The notes under the pieces are model-generated. The model saw nothing but the letters and a program-made list of their open reading frames with translations, did no database searches and was not told the DNA's origin. Positions 20,401 to 28,313 of a DNA stretch of 64,000 nucleotides are shown here, piece after piece. The DNA is from Paenibacillus dauci (GTDB taxonomy: Bacteria > Bacillota > Bacilli > Paenibacillales > Paenibacillaceae). The stretch lies in assembly GCF_000971985.1 (NCBI RefSeq), contig NZ_KQ040798.1, forward strand, positions 186,001 to 250,000, given 5' to 3'. Every line of letters starts with the position of its first letter. Positions within the stretch are counted from its first letter, which is position 1. The translations under genes and the position numbers were made by a program.

Positions 20401-20450
20401 CTGTAACACCACCTTCCAGCATCTGTATCAATGTGCATTTATTATAGCAC

Positions 20451-20496
20451 AAAAAACGAGCGTATCTCACCATGTACTTATGGGAGATGACGCTCG
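20451..20496 (-). terminator. Terminator of the YlbF-family gene
   Basis: Arms CGAGCGTATCTC and GAGATGACGCTCG pair with one bulge; six T follow on the minus strand. It lies between the YlbF-family gene and ytoI. Confidence 0.7.
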
Positions 20497-20618
20497 CCGC
20501 TTTTGTTTTCTTGATCGATTGTCTGATGAATTCACGTCGCCATCAAGCATTGGTTACAGCGCCGCAAGCTCTCATCAGACTTCTGTTATACCTTTATATG
20601 TCGACAGATTACAACAGA

Positions 20619-20966
20619 TTATTCAGCAGCTCCGCCATACAGATGGCTCAGGCTGTCCGTGATAATTTTGTTGATATCTTCAATGATGGTGCTTAGACGC
20701 TGCTCGGCATCGAACAGGCGGCGGATATTCAGGTTCAGGTTCAGCACCTCGAACAGTTTCTCCATTTGCTCCATCTCTTCCGGGTTCGGCATATCGCCGG
20801 ACATCATGCGTTGCTGTACTTCCATCTGACGCGTACGGAAGTCATCCAGCATACGCTGGCTTTCTGGATCGCTTTCGATCAATTTCAGAGCAGCTGTAAT
20901 ATCAGATACTTCTTTGCTATCGCGAATAGCTGTGGATAGTTCATGTGCCTTATCGTAAATATTCAT
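20619..20966 (-). CDS. YlbF/YmcA family protein (YheA-like)
   Basis: Small helical protein of 115 residues. Relatives YlbF, YmcA and YaaT form the Y-complex affecting RNase Y and competence or biofilm control in B. subtilis; YheA is a paralogue without a known role. The start MNIYDKAHELSTAIRDS at ATG 20966 matches the family N-terminus. The core has the family helix pattern (DPESQRMLDDFRTRQMEVQQ) and no cysteines, so it lacks the Fe-S ligands proposed for YlbF and YmcA. The ribosome binding site is weak (GTGGGAA). Confidence 0.75.
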   Translation of the reverse strand: MNIYDKAHELSTAIRDSKEVSDITAALKLIESDPESQRMLDDFRTRQMEVQQRMMSGDMPNPEEMEQMEKLFEVLNLNLNIRRLFDAEQRLSTIIEDINKIITDSLSHLYGGAAE

Positions 20967-21108
20967 TGTCAATTTCCCACTTTCCCAATCAGTATTGTAT
21001 TTCCTGTCTGCCAATCAGGAGATGTCCTGTACGGCAGCACTATTTTAACACGTCCTATACAGGGTAACTGATTTGAGCTCTGATGTAAAATGTGTGGTTT
21101 CGATCATT

Positions 21109-21798
21109 CTACTGTGCTTCATCATACAGATGACGCAGCTGATCAAATGAAGTAATAGTGACATCCGATCCATCCAGCTCACTCGTATCACCAAAATCTG
21201 CATAATTGCAGCCAATCACGGTTTGTCCATTCTTAAGGCCTGCTTCTACATCCGAAGAACGATCACCGACCATCCAGGCAGAGGTAATATCATGAGTATC
21301 GAGCAGCAGCCGGACCAGATCTACTTTGGATGCGGTCTGATATTCGCCTGCACTGTATACCCCTTCCAACAGGGAACCCATCTGATGTACCTCTACAATT
21401 CCTTTTACATAACCTTCCAGACCGTTGCTGGCAATAAACAGACGCACGCCATGATCGTGCAAATAGGTCAGTGTCTCCATAACCTGCGGATACAGACGGG
21501 ATATACCGGCTTTCATGCCATCAACCTGAAGATCCAGCAGCAACTGGTTCGCTCTGGCAACTGTACGCGACTCGGCACCCGGAATCACACGAGCCCAGAT
21601 ATCTTCCAGCAGCATGCCCAGACAGCTTAGAATAATCTCGTCCGGTGGCGTTTCTCCATGATACAGTCCTTCTTCACGCAGAATCTCGAATGTATTGTGA
21701 TAGGCAGGCAGCAGTACGGTCTCCGTCTCGAACAGTGTTCCATCCATATCAAACATCATCGCTTGCGGCTTGTTCAGTACAGTTCTATCCGTCATCAT
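21109..21798 (-). CDS. HAD-superfamily phosphatase
   Basis: Predicted phosphatase or phosphomutase of the beta-phosphoglucomutase-like HAD group, 229 residues. All motifs are present: motif I MMFDMDGTLFETE with both aspartates, motif II FIASNG, motif III lysine near TASKVDLV, and motif IV MVGDRSSDVEAG. The helical cap lies at about residues 25-95. ATG 21798 follows AAGGAG with a 7-base spacer. Only about 28 bases separate the start from a long inverted repeat upstream, so the gene may depend on read-through. The substrate is unknown; phosphoglycolate or a nucleotide-like phosphate is possible. Confidence 0.82.
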   Translation of the reverse strand: MMTDRTVLNKPQAMMFDMDGTLFETETVLLPAYHNTFEILREEGLYHGETPPDEIILSCLGMLLEDIWARVIPGAESRTVARANQLLLDLQVDGMKAGISRLYPQVMETLTYLHDHGVRLFIASNGLEGYVKGIVEVHQMGSLLEGVYSAGEYQTASKVDLVRLLLDTHDITSAWMVGDRSSDVEAGLKNGQTVIGCNYADFGDTSELDGSDVTITSFDQLRHLYDEAQ

Positions 21799-21825
21799 CC
21801 AGCACTCCTTGTTTATATGTAAATT

Positions 21826-21890
21826 TAACGGCAGCCGCAATTGGGATTATGCTGATTGAATCGTGCACCTCCACCTTGCGGCTGCCGTTA
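21826..21890 (-). terminator. Long inverted repeat between the CNNM gene and the HAD gene
   Basis: Perfect 15-base arms TAACGGCAGCCGCAA and TTGCGGCTGCCGTTA with a 35-base loop. On the minus strand it lies 22 bases after the CNNM stop and just before the HAD ribosome binding site. It may terminate CNNM transcription or act as an attenuator for the HAD gene. Confidence 0.55.
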
Positions 21891-21912
21891 TGGTACTGAT
21901 TATATTTGTTAT

Positions 21913-23277
21913 TTAGGAATGGGAATTCTTGTCCTGATGATTTTCCTCAGCATCTGCATTTTCTTCCTTGGGAAGAGGATGGACATGAACCCGCATAATG
22001 CGCAGACGTTCCGATTCTGCGACTTCGAATACGACTCCATCCACTTCGACGGTCTTGCCTACTTCCGGCACACCTTCAAGTTCCTTGAACATCCAGCCGC
22101 CAATTGAATCGACTTCGTCATCATCGATCTCTACTCCGGCCAATTCGTTTACATCCTCGATCAGCATCCGGCCATCCACGGAAATAATATCTCCTACCAT
22201 CTCCATCTCCGGTCGCTCATCCTCGAATTCATCATATAGATCACCGACGATTTCTTCCAGAATCTCTTCAGCAGTGAGCAATCCGGCGGTTCCACCGTAC
22301 TCATCCACAACCAATGTAAGCTGGGCGTGATTTTTCTGCATCAGCTGCAGCACATGACTGATTTCCATCGATTCCGGTACATTCAGAATAGGACGGGCAA
22401 GCGCAGCCAGATCATAAGGCTGATTTACCGGAGACAGCAGAACATCCGTAATATGTACGAATCCGATAATTCTGTCCTTGTCTTCCACCGCTACCGGATA
22501 GCGTGAATGCTTGGTATCATTGATAATCGCCAGGTTCTCTTCCCGGGACAAGTTGGCATAAAGACAGGTCATATCCGTACGGGGAAGCATGACTTCACGA
22601 GCCAGTCGATCGGAAAATTCAAAAATATTGTTAACCAGCTCAATCTCGCCTTCGTCCATCACGCCACTTTTGGCACTCTGATTCATCAGAATACGAATTT
22701 CTTCTTCCGAGTGTGCCCCATCCGCTTCACTCGCGGGCTCAATTCCTACCAGGCGCAGTACCGCGTTGGCAGCCATATTGAGTAACCAGATGAATGGGAA
22801 AAATACCCGGTAAAAGAATAACAGAGGTCCTGATAACGCCAGAGACACGCCATCCGTGCGCTGAATCGCCAGTGACTTGGGGGCCAGCTCGCCCAGTACG
22901 ATATGGAGAAATGTAATAACGGCAAATCCGATAACGACTGACACCGTCGCAATAATGGTCGAATCACCAAATCCCAGCTTGTACATGATCGGTTCAACAA
23001 GCAGCTCCGAAATGGCAGGTTCCCCAATCCAGCCGAGACCCAGAGAAGCCAGAGTAATCCCGAACTGGGTCGCCGACAGATAAGCATCCAGTTTGCTGTT
23101 TACCTTGAGTGCATATCCTGCCAGTCGATTCCCTTCGCTTTGTAGCTGGGTCAGGCGTGAATGTCTCACTTTGACGAGTGAGAACTCCGCCGCCACAAAG
23201 AATCCATTCAAAAATACAAGCACAAATACCAGTGCCAAATTAAGCAATAAAGTGCCTAAGTCAAACTCATGCCCCAA
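21913..23277 (-). CDS. CNNM/CorC-family membrane protein (hemolysin C-like)
   Basis: Membrane protein of 454 residues; relatives are implicated in magnesium export or resistance (CorC, MpfA). The N-terminal CNNM (DUF21) domain has four membrane segments at about residues 8-170, with the polar motif VAAEFSLVKVRHSRL and the signature TFLHIVLGELAPKSLAI. A CBS pair follows at about 205-335 (REVMLPRTDMTCLYAN, FVHITDVLL), and then a C-terminal CorC_HlyC domain. It ends in an acidic, His-rich tail. The start is TTG 23277 with AAAAGGGG upstream. The older name hemolysin is misleading; lysis is not expected. Confidence 0.88.
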   Translation of the reverse strand: MGHEFDLGTLLLNLALVFVLVFLNGFFVAAEFSLVKVRHSRLTQLQSEGNRLAGYALKVNSKLDAYLSATQFGITLASLGLGWIGEPAISELLVEPIMYKLGFGDSTIIATVSVVIGFAVITFLHIVLGELAPKSLAIQRTDGVSLALSGPLLFFYRVFFPFIWLLNMAANAVLRLVGIEPASEADGAHSEEEIRILMNQSAKSGVMDEGEIELVNNIFEFSDRLAREVMLPRTDMTCLYANLSREENLAIINDTKHSRYPVAVEDKDRIIGFVHITDVLLSPVNQPYDLAALARPILNVPESMEISHVLQLMQKNHAQLTLVVDEYGGTAGLLTAEEILEEIVGDLYDEFEDERPEMEMVGDIISVDGRMLIEDVNELAGVEIDDDEVDSIGGWMFKELEGVPEVGKTVEVDGVVFEVAESERLRIMRVHVHPLPKEENADAEENHQDKNSHS

Positions 23278-23366
23278 CCGGAACGCCCCTTTTCTCGGAT
23301 ATATAGTACCTTCGCCGGGTCGTCTAACCTAAGAGAGAAGTTTCACATCACCGGCATATGGCAGTT

Positions 23367-24500
23367 TTACAACAGCGCCTTGCGTGATTTGAAATCCGTG
23401 TCCTTGTAATACATATCCGCTACAAGCAGATTCGGTCCGCAGCAGGCTGCCGCATCACAATGGCAATTTACCTGCTGATTCAGCGGATGATTATTACTCC
23501 ACTCTCCGAACACCTCATCCAACTTACGATTATGAATATTGCCAAAAGCAGGAATCGCAGCAAAATCCGTTACAAATACGTCACCGGTAAACATATTCAC
23601 ATTGACCCGGTTACGTCCATCTGGATCATTGCGCACCGTTACATTCCGTTCACGATACAGACGGGATACCAGCTCACGATCGGCATTATTCGGGTTACAG
23701 CTAAAAAATGGCAGTGTACCGAACAGCATCCACATATCCTGATCCCGGTGATCCAACAGGTCATGAATCGCTGCGCGAAAATCGCCAAGAGACAAGACGG
23801 GCAGGCTTGCTGCAAAATCAGCCGCATACATCGGATGTACTTCATGACGCTTGCAGCCCATTTCACCGATAATACGATGAATCTCAGGCAGTTTGCGATG
23901 TGTTCGATAGTTGATCATGGATTCTGCGGAAATAAACATGCCTGCTTCACTCAGCCGACGGGTATTCTCCATCATTTTGTCGTACATGCGTACAGCTGCC
24001 TCACGCGGAACCGGATGTCCGCTATTGGCAAATCCCACCTCGTGGAAGTCATCGGGTGATGTGTAGTTAAACGAAATATGCATTACATCCAGATACGGCA
24101 GCAGTTTCTCATAGCGGCCAATATCCAGCGTCAGATTGGAGTTGATCTGTGAACGAATCCCACGCTCACGCGCATATCGAAGCAAAGGCACAATGACTTC
24201 ATCCACAGTTTGCTTGCGGAATGTAGGCTCTCCTCCGGTAATACTGATCGTCTGGAGGTTCTCTACCTCATCCAGCCGCTTCAGCATCAGCGGCAGCGGA
24301 ATCATGTCCGGCTCACGCATCACCAGCGAATCACCTACCGCGCAGTGCTCACAGCGCATATTGCACAGATTGGTGACGGTCATCTCTACACTGGTAAGCG
24401 TATGTTTGCCATACTGGCGAAGCGACAGCAGCGGGTCCCACGGATCGTAACTCGGGGATAATTCTTTCAGCGGCCATTCACTTCTGTGTATTACTGTCAT
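23367..24500 (-). CDS. yfkAB: Radical SAM protein, YfkAB family
   Basis: Radical SAM protein with the CxCxxxxC C-terminal motif that defines the YfkAB family; the reaction is unknown. It has 377 residues. The cluster-binding motif is CNMRCEHC at about residues 45-52, followed by SITGGEPTF, which binds the methionine end of SAM. The C-terminal motif reads NCHCDAAACCGPN. I chose ATG 24500 because AAGGTGA lies 8 bases upstream; GTG 24512 is four codons earlier and has worse spacing. In B. subtilis the gene was long annotated as two pieces (yfkA, yfkB); here it is one intact frame. Confidence 0.88.
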   Translation of the reverse strand: MTVIHRSEWPLKELSPSYDPWDPLLSLRQYGKHTLTSVEMTVTNLCNMRCEHCAVGDSLVMREPDMIPLPLMLKRLDEVENLQTISITGGEPTFRKQTVDEVIVPLLRYARERGIRSQINSNLTLDIGRYEKLLPYLDVMHISFNYTSPDDFHEVGFANSGHPVPREAAVRMYDKMMENTRRLSEAGMFISAESMINYRTHRKLPEIHRIIGEMGCKRHEVHPMYAADFAASLPVLSLGDFRAAIHDLLDHRDQDMWMLFGTLPFFSCNPNNADRELVSRLYRERNVTVRNDPDGRNRVNVNMFTGDVFVTDFAAIPAFGNIHNRKLDEVFGEWSNNHPLNQQVNCHCDAAACCGPNLLVADMYYKDTDFKSRKALL

Positions 24501-24598
24501 TTGTATCTTCACCTTATCTCATGTATTAACCCTGAATTCGTATAATCTTAACGCTACCACCTGGGCAGTATGCAATTATGGATACAAGGTCCTGTTTA

Positions 24599-26041
24599 TC
24601 ATACCATAAACCAGCGAGGTCCGGCACAGGACTGCACTGTTCCCGGCGTCTGCAGTTCGCTGCGCAGCAGATCACGGATAAATTCCGACAGCATGTAAGT
24701 CACCCCTCCACTCTCGCTGAGTGAATCATAACCGATCCGGAAAGTGAACATATCGAGTGATCCGACGCTGTATTCCTGATCGTCCTGCAGCGGCTGTCCG
24801 TTAATTTCCAGACCGGTAATACGCTGATAAGCCGGTCTGGCCAGGTCACAGGTAATCTTCAGTCCGTCCACACAAAGACAACCCAGAATCTTGCCACGGA
24901 ATCCGTAACCCATAATAGCCTTGTGTGTAAATTCGGACAGCAGTGACTGCTCCAGTGCCCGTCGAATACTGCTTCCGCGAAGCAGGGTAATGCACGGATT
25001 GATCGGAGATGGACACAGACGATGCAGAAGCGATTCTGTAATCTCGCCAGCAGGCAGTTCATCCAGCAGCTGTCCTGCATTTACGATCGACAGCTCTGCA
25101 CCGGTATAACGCCGTACCGCCTGTGCAAGCAGATTGCCAAGCGGTGATTCCCGCTCATAATCAATCTTCAGTGGAGCTTCCAGCATCGCTACCGTGCGGC
25201 TCATTCGCTCCTCTGCCCGCTGTCGATGGAGTACAATGGCCGCTTCCACTGCTTCTTCACGCGGCATATTTTCCGTAATGGCAATCAGACCTCCGTCCAA
25301 TAAATGTGCCCTTCCGCCGAGTGTATCCTTTTGCCAGGTCATCTGTCCCATATACTGTCCGAACTTGCCGGCTGCACCAAGCACCGTTGATCCCACCCAG
25401 AGCGGACGATCCAGTACATGATGACTGTGTCCGCCCAGGATCACATCAATTTCAGGCAGCTGCTCTGCAAGCCTCTGATCCGCCGACAGTCCCAGATGCG
25501 AGAGCATCACCAGCAGATCAACTTCACTGCGCAGCTGATCGATCAATGGACGCAGACTGCTGACCGGCTCGCTGACATCCCAGCCCAGCAGGTCATAGAA
25601 ATCACCATAAGGAGCCGTCGCACCAATTAGACCAATTTTCCAGGTACCTTTTTGGATAATCTGATGGGTTCGCATCCATACCGGCGGTATACCGCTCTCG
25701 TGCTCGATTACATTACTGCATACGACTGGACAGATAATACCCGCATAAGCCTGGTTCAGTATGGACGATGTATAAGTAAGTCCTTCATTGTTGCCAATTG
25801 TCACAGCATCATATCCGGTCATATTGATAATATCGATATTGGCGCCACCTTCCGAGCCTTCGGTCTCCGGGGACATCCGGTCCATATGATCTCCGATATC
25901 AACGAGCAGTACATGATCACGTCCCAACCGATCGGTATAATCTCCAGCAATGGATGCGAGGATACCCATATTTTCAAAATGGCTGTGTAGATCATTGGTA
26001 TGCAGTATGGTAAGCACATCGTGTGCTGTTTCTGTATTCAT
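24599..26041 (-). CDS. YunD-like metallophosphatase / 5'-nucleotidase
   Basis: Two-domain nucleotidase of the UshA family, 480 residues. The N-terminal calcineurin-like domain has metal-binding motifs TNDLHSHFE, DIGDHMD, TIGNNEG in place of the usual GNHE, and LGGHSHHVLD. The C-terminal 5'-nucleotidase domain carries GNLLAQAVRRYTGAELSIVN. There is no signal peptide, so it should be cytoplasmic like B. subtilis YunD, unlike secreted UshA. ATG 26041 follows a GGGGAGGA site. The substrate could be a nucleotide or another phosphomonoester. Confidence 0.87.
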   Translation of the reverse strand: MNTETAHDVLTILHTNDLHSHFENMGILASIAGDYTDRLGRDHVLLVDIGDHMDRMSPETEGSEGGANIDIINMTGYDAVTIGNNEGLTYTSSILNQAYAGIICPVVCSNVIEHESGIPPVWMRTHQIIQKGTWKIGLIGATAPYGDFYDLLGWDVSEPVSSLRPLIDQLRSEVDLLVMLSHLGLSADQRLAEQLPEIDVILGGHSHHVLDRPLWVGSTVLGAAGKFGQYMGQMTWQKDTLGGRAHLLDGGLIAITENMPREEAVEAAIVLHRQRAEERMSRTVAMLEAPLKIDYERESPLGNLLAQAVRRYTGAELSIVNAGQLLDELPAGEITESLLHRLCPSPINPCITLLRGSSIRRALEQSLLSEFTHKAIMGYGFRGKILGCLCVDGLKITCDLARPAYQRITGLEINGQPLQDDQEYSVGSLDMFTFRIGYDSLSESGGVTYMLSEFIRDLLRSELQTPGTVQSCAGPRWFMV

Positions 26042-26101
26042 GGTTTTGTTCCTCCCCTTGTTTCTCTGTGTACTATATCAAATGCTAATTGAATAAACCG
26101 T

Positions 26102-26129
26102 TTGGATTTCAAGCAAATACTGGTATATT
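26102..26129 (+). promoter_or_regulatory. Putative promoter of the MoaD-MoaE fusion gene
   Basis: A -35 box TTGGAT and a -10 box TATATT are separated by 16 bases. The leader to the start at 26265 would be about 130 bases and contains a small hairpin near 26200-26221 (CAGGT / ACCTG arms). I could not recognise a molybdenum-cofactor riboswitch in it. Confidence 0.4.
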
Positions 26130-26264
26130 AAAAGGATGAAGATCACTGGTCTGCTGGCTGTAACCATTTATTGTTCAGCAACCTGTTTGTCCATAATAAT
26201 CAGGTCATTTGTGATTACCTGCCTGTACCGGGCTTTAATAATACCTATATGGAGGGCTTATTTT

Positions 26265-27017
26265 ATGCAGTATACCATTAAATTATTCGCCGGGCTTGCC
26301 GAAAAAATTGGTGAATCCCAAATTATCGTAGAAGTACCTTCAACCATGGATACCAGCTCTGAAGAGGGCAAAAATCCTGTTACTGTACAGCATATCAAAG
26401 ATATTTTATCTACATTATACCCGGATGCCGAAATTTCTATCCGTCATTCGTTCGCAGCTGTTAATCAAGAGTATGCAACTGTCGATACTATTATTAAGGA
26501 AAGCGATGAACTGGCTCTGATCCCTCCCGTGTCCGGAGGCTCCGGACCGACTACATCCGAACAAACCCCTGATGGTCTCTATGTCATTACCAGTGCTCCC
26601 CTCTTAGCAGAAGAAATCATTACCAAAGTTACCGATAATAATCACGGGGCAACGATCGCTTTTATAGGTACGACTCGTGAAATGACCGGTGAAATGCAGA
26701 CGGTATACCTGGAATATGAAGCCTATATTCCCATGGCATTATCCCAGCTACAAAAAATAGGCAAGCATATCGCAAATACATGGTCCGGTACACGCTGTGC
26801 GATCAGTCATCGTATCGGCAGTGTCGGTATTGCAGAGACAAGTGTGATTATCGCTGTCTCCTCTGCTCATCGTGATGATGCCTATGCAGCCAGTCGGTTT
26901 GCCATTGAACGGCTCAAAGAAACCGTACCGATCTGGAAAAAGGAAATCTGGGCAGATGGATCAGAATGGAAAGGTGCACAGACAGGTCCCTGGAACCCCA
27001 CAGAACCTAAATCCTGA
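26265..27017 (+). CDS. MoaD-MoaE fusion, both subunits of molybdopterin synthase
   Basis: Molybdopterin synthase converts cyclic pyranopterin monophosphate to molybdopterin. This 250-residue protein joins the small sulfur carrier MoaD (about 1-92, ending PPVSGGSG) to the catalytic MoaE (about 105-245, with FIGTTREMTG, HRIGSVGIAETSV and KETVPIWKKEIW). ATG 26265 follows GGAGGG. In separate MoaD the Gly-Gly is the C-terminus and is thiocarboxylated; here Gly91-Gly92 are internal. M. tuberculosis MoaX has the same architecture and is cleaved after the Gly-Gly. No other cofactor gene lies in the window. The in-frame ATG at 26136 adds 43 hydrophobic residues but has no usable ribosome binding site. 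Confidence 0.87.
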   Translation: MQYTIKLFAGLAEKIGESQIIVEVPSTMDTSSEEGKNPVTVQHIKDILSTLYPDAEISIRHSFAAVNQEYATVDTIIKESDELALIPPVSGGSGPTTSEQTPDGLYVITSAPLLAEEIITKVTDNNHGATIAFIGTTREMTGEMQTVYLEYEAYIPMALSQLQKIGKHIANTWSGTRCAISHRIGSVGIAETSVIIAVSSAHRDDAYAASRFAIERLKETVPIWKKEIWADGSEWKGAQTGPWNPTEPKS

Positions 27018-27101
27018 GTAAAATTACCTATATCAGGATTGTTGTACGCTTTTTTTCCTGTTATGATAAGTTTAAATTTTTAGATTATGGAGGTGCCCAT
27101 A

Positions 27102-28136
27102 TTGAGAGTGCATGTTACAGATTTGAAGCCGGGAGACACGCTTTCCAGTGATACGTTCAATACATTCGGTATTCATATGATGCAAAAGGGCCACATTCTC
27201 CAACCCGATGACATTAGCAAGCTGCTTAAGCATGGTCTGGATTATGTTGATATTGAAGAAATCGTAATTACCGATGATAATGAGCCCCATCATTCACTTA
27301 TAGAAGCAAAGGTTCAGTTCGATACCGCACTGGTTGGATTTGAGAATCTGTTCCTGAATGCAGCTTCCCGTGGCGAATTTGACGGGAGCCAGGTGGATGC
27401 AATGCTAGAACCTCTGATGGATGAACTTCATACCCAAAAAGACGTTGTCTCCGTTCTGTTTGTACTCAACGATACTAATAACTACACGTACACACACTCC
27501 CTTCAAGTCGGCATGCTATCTTATTATCTGGCCATCTGGATGGGATATACAGAACAGGAAGCCTACGCTGCCGGTCGCGCCGGATATCTTCATGACGTCG
27601 GCAAAGCCAAAGTCCCGCCCGAAATCCTCAACAAACCGGGCAAACTGACACCTGAAGAATATGAAATTATGAAAAAGCATGCTCAATACGGCCATGACAT
27701 TATTATGGAGTCGACCGGAGATGAGCTGAGCGCTATTGTGGCACTACAGCATCACGAACGGGCAGATGGCAAAGGCTATCCAAACGGTATCACACTTGAT
27801 GATATTCATCCGTACGCACGTATTACCGCGGTTGCAGATATATACAGTGCCATGACCACACACCGGGTTTATCAATCCAAGCAGGAACTGCTTCGTGTGC
27901 TCAAGGAAATTCATCGTATGAGCTTCGGACAACTGTATGCCGAGGCCGCACAGACCTTTATCCGCAATATGCTGCCTAATATGATTGGCAAAAAAGTGCG
28001 CCTGAATTCCGGCGAGACCGGGCGAATCATTATGACCAATCCAACGGACTATTTCCGCCCGCTGATTGAGACGGAGCAGGGATTCAAAGATCTGTCTATG
28101 CAGTCTGCACTGGAAATCGAAGAAATTTTCATCTGA
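27102..28136 (+). CDS. HD-GYP domain cyclic-di-GMP phosphodiesterase
   Basis: Predicted hydrolase of cyclic di-GMP, cytoplasmic, 344 residues. An N-terminal domain of about 110 residues (LKPGDTLSSDTFNTFGIHMM) resembles those of other Paenibacillus HD-GYP proteins. The HD-GYP domain then carries THSLQVG, YLHDVGKAKVPPEIL, KHAQYGHDII and HHERADGKGYPNGI, so the metal ligands and the GYP motif are intact. The likely start is TTG 27102: the ATG at 27087 overlaps the GGAGGTG ribosome binding site itself, which sits 6 bases before the TTG. A terminator follows, so it is monocistronic. Confidence 0.87.
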   Translation: MRVHVTDLKPGDTLSSDTFNTFGIHMMQKGHILQPDDISKLLKHGLDYVDIEEIVITDDNEPHHSLIEAKVQFDTALVGFENLFLNAASRGEFDGSQVDAMLEPLMDELHTQKDVVSVLFVLNDTNNYTYTHSLQVGMLSYYLAIWMGYTEQEAYAAGRAGYLHDVGKAKVPPEILNKPGKLTPEEYEIMKKHAQYGHDIIMESTGDELSAIVALQHHERADGKGYPNGITLDDIHPYARITAVADIYSAMTTHRVYQSKQELLRVLKEIHRMSFGQLYAEAAQTFIRNMLPNMIGKKVRLNSGETGRIIMTNPTDYFRPLIETEQGFKDLSMQSALEIEEIFI

Positions 28137-28160
28137 TGATCAAAGAAATAAAGTCACGAA

Positions 28161-28193
28161 AAAACGGGTTCTCTACCGAAGAGGACCCGTTTT
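28161..28193 (+). terminator. Terminator of the HD-GYP gene
   Basis: Arms AAAACGGGTTCTC and GAGGACCCGTTTT pair with a single G-T type mismatch. The hairpin lies 24 bases after the stop. Confidence 0.75.
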
Positions 28194-28313
28194 GTTGTGT
28201 TGCATGTATTCGTACATGTCTTATTTCATTAAGCAGGCTATATGCCTACTGCACCTCTACCACCGGATCGTCAGCAGTGAAGGCCATCTGTCTATGAATC
28301 ACAGCAGGTTATT

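Noticed and set aside
26136-26264. N-terminal extension of the MoaD-MoaE frame by 43 hydrophobic residues
   Set aside because: The upstream ATG has AAAAGG directly adjacent and no spacer, and MoaD proteins begin at the next ATG, which has a good GGAGGG site.
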